A stretch of 27,569 bases of DNA, taken from UMGS1484 sp045661365. Its GTDB lineage: Bacteria; Bacillota; Clostridia; Oscillospirales; Acutalibacteraceae. Below are positions 24,216 through 27,569 of the stretch, one piece after another (the stretch's first letter is position 1; the number at the start of each line of letters is the position of its first letter). The stretch covers positions 1-27,569 of the forward strand of contig JAZRFL010000162.1 in the NCBI GenBank assembly GCA_045661365.1, read 5' to 3'. The translations under genes and the position numbers were made by a program. A model generated the notes under the pieces. It had not been told where the DNA came from, ran no database searches, and saw only the letters and a program-made list of their open reading frames with translations.

Positions 24216-24644
24216 ATGTATTTTGAAGAATTAACCGTTGGTATGACGGCGGACATTGCCCCTACCGTGATCCAAAAAGAAAAAATGCTGGCATTTGCCC
24301 GTGAATATGACAACATTCCTTTGCATACCGATGAGGAATACGCCAAAACCACTCCCTTTGGTCAATTGATTGCTCCGGGGGTTATGTCGTATATGTCGGT
24401 GTGGGCCAATTATTTAAAGGTGGATTTTTTCGGTGACCAATTGTTGGCGGGTCAATCCACCAAGATTGAATGGCACAAACCGGTGTTTGCCGACGACGTT
24501 TTAAGCGGAAAAGCCACCATTACGCGGCTTGAAAAAAGAAATGCCAAAAACGGTTTGGCAGAGGTAACCATATGGGCATATAACCAACACCAAGAGCTGG
24601 TGTTGACCGCCACCGCCCAAGCGGTGGTAAAATGCAGAGTGTAG
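24216..24644 (+). CDS. MaoC-like (R)-specific hydratase, hotdog fold
   Basis: This 142-residue hotdog-fold protein resembles MaoC/PhaJ hydratases, which add or remove water from acyl-CoA thioesters. The active-site pattern is YDNIPLHTDEEYAKTTPFG (Asp32, His37), followed by IAPGVMSYMSV. The canonical Asn of the D-x-N-P-x-H motif is Ile here. The ATG follows GGAGG with good spacing. It is the second gene of the GNAT operon, and a strong terminator follows. The exact thioester substrate is unknown. Confidence 0.88.
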   Translation: MYFEELTVGMTADIAPTVIQKEKMLAFAREYDNIPLHTDEEYAKTTPFGQLIAPGVMSYMSVWANYLKVDFFGDQLLAGQSTKIEWHKPVFADDVLSGKATITRLEKRNAKNGLAEVTIWAYNQHQELVLTATAQAVVKCRV

Positions 24645-24676
24645 GGTTTTCATTCCAAATCAATATGTAACAGAAA

Positions 24677-24714
24677 CCCCCGCAGCTTTTTTCGCAAAGC
24701 TGTGGGGGTCTTTT
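24677..24714 (+). terminator. Terminator after the MaoC-like gene
   Basis: CCCCCGCAGCTTT and AAAGCTGTGGGGG form a 13-bp stem with one G-U pair, followed by TCTTTT. Confidence 0.9.
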
Positions 24715-24737
24715 AGTAGGTAAGAAATCGTTTTTTG

Positions 24738-27017
24738 CTATTTAAATTGATAATGTTTTTTACCCAGAAAAACACATCCGGAGACACCAAACACCTTATT
24801 TTCGGGATGTTTTTTGTAATCAATATAAGGTGTTCCGCAATGAGGGCAATTGAAGGAATTATAATAACGGAAGGTTTTTCCTTCGGTTTCATAGGTCCAG
24901 GTGTCTTTGTCTATGTTATACGCCTGAATTTCGCAACAATCCAAACCGTCGTCGGAATATGCCACATCGCTTTGTGCCATATAAAAGGCGTATCCATGGA
25001 AACAAAACGACTTGCCGCAATCGGGACAAATACCAATTAAACGAATGTTGGATGGTGTAGTATATCCTTGATATTTCAGTGCTTTCATGGGTAGGTCTTG
25101 CCCTCGGCTCATTTCGTAACGTGCTTTGCCCGTTTCTCCGCCGCAAGCGAGAAAGTGGCCTTCCATACGGTAACCGACATCATTGATTGTAATCTCACGT
25201 TCTTCAGGCGTATCGGAAACAAACCCGTCAATTTGTGCAACCGGAACTGCGGGATTTCCAAGAAGTCCCAAACGAACAGAAATTAAAAAATACTTACCGG
25301 TAAAATCCTCGTCTCCTTCGGTTTGCAAAAGGTATTCCTGAGTTTTGACCCCATTTTCGTACAGCGAAAGGGTGGGTTCTTTTTGGGTGAGAGACATAAC
25401 TCCGCGTAACTCAAACTGGGGTGTAGCGGGATTCTCCTTTTTCCAAGCAAAGAAATTTTCTGAGGAAATCATAATGTTGTTGTCAACAAGGCTTACAGGC
25501 GGTTTATCGGCTTGTGACGGTTGGGTAGAGGAAGATTCTTTTTCTGCAGAAACAGAAAATTTGCGTTTTAACAACTCACGAGCAATGGATTCTTGCAGTT
25601 TCTTTAGGTTGATATTGTATTCATCTTTTAGACAATACGCGTAAAAATCTGCAGCAATGAATGCTTTTAAAAGACGTTCTTCATTGGCAGAAGAAATCGA
25701 TTTTGTAATGTACAATTGATTGAAACTTTCCAGGATCCGATCAATTTTAAATGCGGTTTCGCCAAACGCTTGTTGAAGGATTTCATCGGCATTTTCCGCA
25801 TGATTTTTTCCGGCAATTTTTGCCTGTTCCCAAGTTGTTGATTGCATAAGAGTCATAACCGGTCCGACATCCAAAAGACCGTTCACCATTTCAAAAAGCG
25901 GTTGCAGGTGTGTAGCAGAGAGCGTGTCGGGCATATACTGAAATGCAATGCGCTTTAAATGTGTCATATAGTCTTGCGAGACGTTGATTTCTTGTTGTGG
26001 TTGATCGTTGGTATGAGGTACAGTATTTGCGCTTTTTACTGTGGCTTGAGGATCCTGTGTTTGGGGGACTGCTTGGTCGGTTCCCAACAGTTTTTTTACG
26101 GCGTTGTCGTGGGATAGTTTGGCAAGCTGAAGAATTTCTTTTGCCAATTCTGCATCAACCGAAATTTGGTAGGTAAATACACGGTCTTTTCTTTTGGTTT
26201 TATGGGTGATAAAGGTGTATCCGTCTGAAAAAACAACCGTTGTTTTAAATTTAGCATTGTTTTTAGAGTAGAGAACTTGTTTGGTCGATATATCTATCAC
26301 CGATGCATCGTAAGAAGGAACGGCGTTTTTGCCCCATTTTCCATGATCATAGTGCCAATAAATATTCTGTGCGATGAGAAAAATAACAAGGCCACCCAAT
26401 AAAACCGAAATGACAATGACAATGATATTATTAAGAATGATATCGGAGTCAGATTGATCGGTGCCATTGTTTTGAGAAGTTTCCGAGGAGGGGTTGGCTG
26501 AGAAAAAGGCGCTTTGGAAGAATATGGTATCGGCAATCTCTTGATCGGAATAACTGACTAAGAACATGGCGTTTGAAGCATTGAATGCCAAGACACAATA
26601 TTGCTCATTGGAGTAAAAGTAGTACTGAACAACACCATATGTATCTCCTCGTACTTGGCGGGTAAAAGAAAGACGGAACGCACGATATCCGTGATCGGCA
26701 GTGGTGATTTCGGTTGGGTTATCTACAAAACCGGAAAAACCGTTAGCCTCTTTTGCTTCTTGCTCAATTGTGGTAAGGTTTTCTTCTGAAAAGGCATCTT
26801 GTTCTGTCAAGGATGAGGAATGAAAGGTAAGAGAAACTTCTACCAAACAGGTCTCTCCATTGATCAAAAACTCATCGGTATACCATTGATCTTCGGCAAC
26901 CTGCGTATAAATACTCGGCAGGGTTAAATTGAAATCAGTGGCAGCAGAAACAAAAGGGGCGAAAGACAGCAGTAAAATGATTGGCAAAACTGTAATTAGA
27001 TATTTGAAATGTGACAT
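24738..27017 (-). CDS. Large single-pass membrane protein with cytoplasmic Cys-rich zinc-ribbon-like C-terminus
   Basis: This 759-residue protein has a Sec signal (about 1-25), an outside domain (about 26-190) whose LTLPSIYT start and strand pattern loosely recall DcrB/PsbP-like folds, a Ser/Asn/Asp-rich stalk, and a membrane helix (about 196-219). The inside part has a beta-rich segment (YDASVIDISTKQVLYS, TYQISVDAEL), a charged and Gln-rich linker, a helical middle region, then a beta segment and a terminal Cys cluster: C664-x2-C667, Cys672, a CC pair at 694-695, and C724-x2-C727. These could bind zinc. The ATG follows AGGAGG. I recognise no family; a sensing or signalling role is a guess from the topology. 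Confidence 0.75.
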   Translation of the reverse strand: MSHFKYLITVLPIILLLSFAPFVSAATDFNLTLPSIYTQVAEDQWYTDEFLINGETCLVEVSLTFHSSSLTEQDAFSEENLTTIEQEAKEANGFSGFVDNPTEITTADHGYRAFRLSFTRQVRGDTYGVVQYYFYSNEQYCVLAFNASNAMFLVSYSDQEIADTIFFQSAFFSANPSSETSQNNGTDQSDSDIILNNIIVIVISVLLGGLVIFLIAQNIYWHYDHGKWGKNAVPSYDASVIDISTKQVLYSKNNAKFKTTVVFSDGYTFITHKTKRKDRVFTYQISVDAELAKEILQLAKLSHDNAVKKLLGTDQAVPQTQDPQATVKSANTVPHTNDQPQQEINVSQDYMTHLKRIAFQYMPDTLSATHLQPLFEMVNGLLDVGPVMTLMQSTTWEQAKIAGKNHAENADEILQQAFGETAFKIDRILESFNQLYITKSISSANEERLLKAFIAADFYAYCLKDEYNINLKKLQESIARELLKRKFSVSAEKESSSTQPSQADKPPVSLVDNNIMISSENFFAWKKENPATPQFELRGVMSLTQKEPTLSLYENGVKTQEYLLQTEGDEDFTGKYFLISVRLGLLGNPAVPVAQIDGFVSDTPEEREITINDVGYRMEGHFLACGGETGKARYEMSRGQDLPMKALKYQGYTTPSNIRLIGICPDCGKSFCFHGYAFYMAQSDVAYSDDGLDCCEIQAYNIDKDTWTYETEGKTFRYYNSFNCPHCGTPYIDYKKHPENKVFGVSGCVFLGKKHYQFK

Positions 27018-27047
27018 AACTCTTTCCTCCTGATACTGTTTTTATTT

Positions 27048-27056
27048 ATTATATCA
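27048..27056 (-). promoter_or_regulatory. Extended -10 element for the 759-residue protein gene
   Basis: On the minus strand the element reads TGATATAAT, a perfect extended -10, about 30 bases before the start codon. No good -35 lies at the right distance; a TTGACA seven bases upstream is too close. Confidence 0.5.
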
Positions 27057-27103
27057 AACCTGTCAAGTGGTCGCGGTTAATTGGATATTGTCAAAAGTGA
27101 TAT

Positions 27104-27217
27104 AGTTTGGGAAGATGACAGGATTTTCCTCTCCGGCAATCGAACAGTCCCCCGGACTGTTCTCCCAAACTCTTTTCTCGCTTCGCTCACAGAGCTTGGA
27201 GGTCGGTTCAAATCCTG
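27104..27217. repeat. Structured repeat with partial tRNA-Pro-like ends
   Basis: Within this stretch, AGTTTGGGA (27104-27112) and TCCCAAACT (27163-27171) are perfect inverted repeats that enclose a second perfect hairpin, GAACAGTCC / GGACTGTTC (27142-27162). Bases 27113-27126 match the acceptor and T-arm end of the nearby tRNA-Pro (27279-27292) over 14 bases in the same orientation. Bases 27205-27217 match its T-arm (27285-27297) over 13 bases in the opposite orientation. There is no open frame of note. It looks like a small palindromic element carrying tRNA-derived ends. Confidence 0.6.
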
Positions 27218-27241
27218 CCACATAAATCAATCTAAAACAAA

Positions 27242-27264
27242 AGAATCACCCTATGGGTGATTCT
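27242..27264 (-). terminator. Terminator after tRNA-Pro
   Basis: AGAATCACCC (27242-27251) and GGGTGATTCT (27255-27264) form a perfect 10-bp stem. The minus-strand tail is TTTGTTTT. Confidence 0.88.
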
Positions 27265-27272
27265 TTTTGTTT

Positions 27273-27349
27273 TGGTCGAGATGACAGGATTTGAACCTGC
27301 GGCCTCTGCGTCCCGAACGCAGCGCTCTACCAAACTGAGCCACATCTCG
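27273..27349 (-). tRNA. tRNA-Pro, anticodon CGG
   Basis: The minus strand folds as a full cloverleaf: acceptor CGAGATG/CATCTCG, D-arm GCTC/GAGC, anticodon stem CTGCG/CGCAG with loop TTCGGGA, a five-base variable loop, and T-arm GCAGG/CCTGT around TTCAAAT. The anticodon is CGG, and the G after it fits proline tRNAs. CCA is encoded at the 3' end (27273-27275). Confidence 0.95.
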
Positions 27350-27360
27350 AAGTTTTATTT

Positions 27361-27522
27361 AATTTTAAGTGGTGTGCACCGAGTTGATGTTCGCAAGAGC
27401 ACTGCTACGCCGCTTCCCTCCAAATCATAGTCGCACTGCTCGCTTGTAGCGCTTCGCATTGCTCCTTGATTTGTCACCTCAGAATATCGCCTGCCTCTGC
27501 CACCGGCAGCGGCGATATTCTT
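27361..27522. repeat. Palindrome-rich non-coding stretch beside tRNA-Pro
   Basis: This stretch has a strong hairpin, GAATATCGCC (27482-27491) with GGCGATATTC (27511-27520), and a looser inverted repeat, CAAATCA (27421-27427) with TGATTTG (27467-27473), enclosing repeated GC-rich words such as GCTTCGC and GCTCGC. A 66-codon minus-strand frame crosses the whole region and the tRNA fragment but shows no ribosome binding site or protein-like features, so I treat it as spurious. Confidence 0.5.
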
Positions 27523-27549
27523 CGCCCACCAAACTGAGCCACAACCTCG
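27523..27549 (-). pseudogene. tRNA-Pro-like 5' fragment
   Basis: On the minus strand this reads as an acceptor strand plus complete D-arm, GTGGCTCAGTTTGGT flanked by CGAGGTT and GGGCG. It shares TGTGGCTCAGTTTGGT with the intact tRNA-Pro 200 bp downstream. In place of an anticodon stem it runs straight into the palindrome at 27482-27520. No 3' half is found in the window. Confidence 0.65.
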
Positions 27550-27569
27550 AAACAAGTTCCGTTGCCGTC

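Noticed and set aside
27113..27240. A second intact tRNA on the plus strand ending at about 27222
   Set aside because: A T-arm-like GGTTCAAATCCTG is present, but its stem has a mismatch and no D-arm, anticodon arm or acceptor partner can be found upstream.
27355..27555. A 66-codon minus-strand reading frame across the tRNA fragment and repeats
   Set aside because: It overlaps a tRNA-like sequence and strong palindromes, has no ribosome binding site and an Arg/Gly/Ser-rich composition typical of translated repeats.
1..27569. CRISPR arrays, transposases, phage genes or a restriction system
   Set aside because: No regularly spaced repeats, no transposase or integrase motifs and no phage or restriction-modification proteins were seen in any supported gene.

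Overview
The window looks like a chromosomal segment of a Gram-positive clostridial bacterium, most likely a gut-type member of the Oscillospirales/Ruminococcaceae. Support for this: strong AGGAGG-type ribosome binding sites, sigma-A promoters with 17-bp spacers, a T-box in front of thrS, frequent U-tailed hairpin terminators, TasA/camelysin-like proteins with SipW-type N-termini, and a secreted protein ending in a type I dockerin. The taxon is inferred from gene content only.

Bases 1-4951 (minus strand) hold five tandem paralogous secreted proteins built on a TasA/camelysin-like shell. The two promoter-proximal ones (3377-4951 and 2032-3333) carry a CBM9-like domain inserted inside the shell. 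The three distal ones are short, and the last runs off the left edge. A terminator plus a new promoter at 1927-2009 splits the array into two transcription units. Both units start with a near-identical promoter followed by a shared operator-like motif (1896-1913 and 4977-4997). No SipW peptidase gene is visible.

Bases 5078-11103 (plus strand) hold a T-box-controlled thrS, a 44-residue Cys/Gly-rich peptide with its own terminator, and a 1088-residue secreted, internally duplicated protein with a C-terminal dockerin.

Bases 11122-17030 mix cell-wall and membrane genes: a D,D-carboxypeptidase, a small metallophosphoesterase, a secreted Cys/His-type hydrolase, a membrane-anchored protein of unknown role, and a divergent ABC-2 exporter pair whose promoter is overlapped by a perfect 9-bp-arm palindrome.

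Bases 17039-21262 (minus strand) are an operon typA / DEDDh exonuclease with zinc ribbon / NSS-family transporter. Bases 21388-23552 (plus strand) are a purine-salvage operon, hpt plus an NCS2 purine permease, with an unusual leader containing two inverted repeats. A GNAT acetyltransferase and a MaoC-like hydratase follow as a two-gene operon. A 759-residue single-pass membrane protein with a cytoplasmic Cys-rich zinc-ribbon-like C-terminus runs in the opposite direction.

The right end (27104-27569) has an intact tRNA-Pro(CGG) surrounded by partial tRNA copies and strong palindromes. This looks like a site where small structured repeats have accumulated from, or within, tRNA genes. The most interesting parts are the TasA-like array with nested CBM9-like domains, the tRNA-derived palindromic elements and the zinc-ribbon membrane protein.
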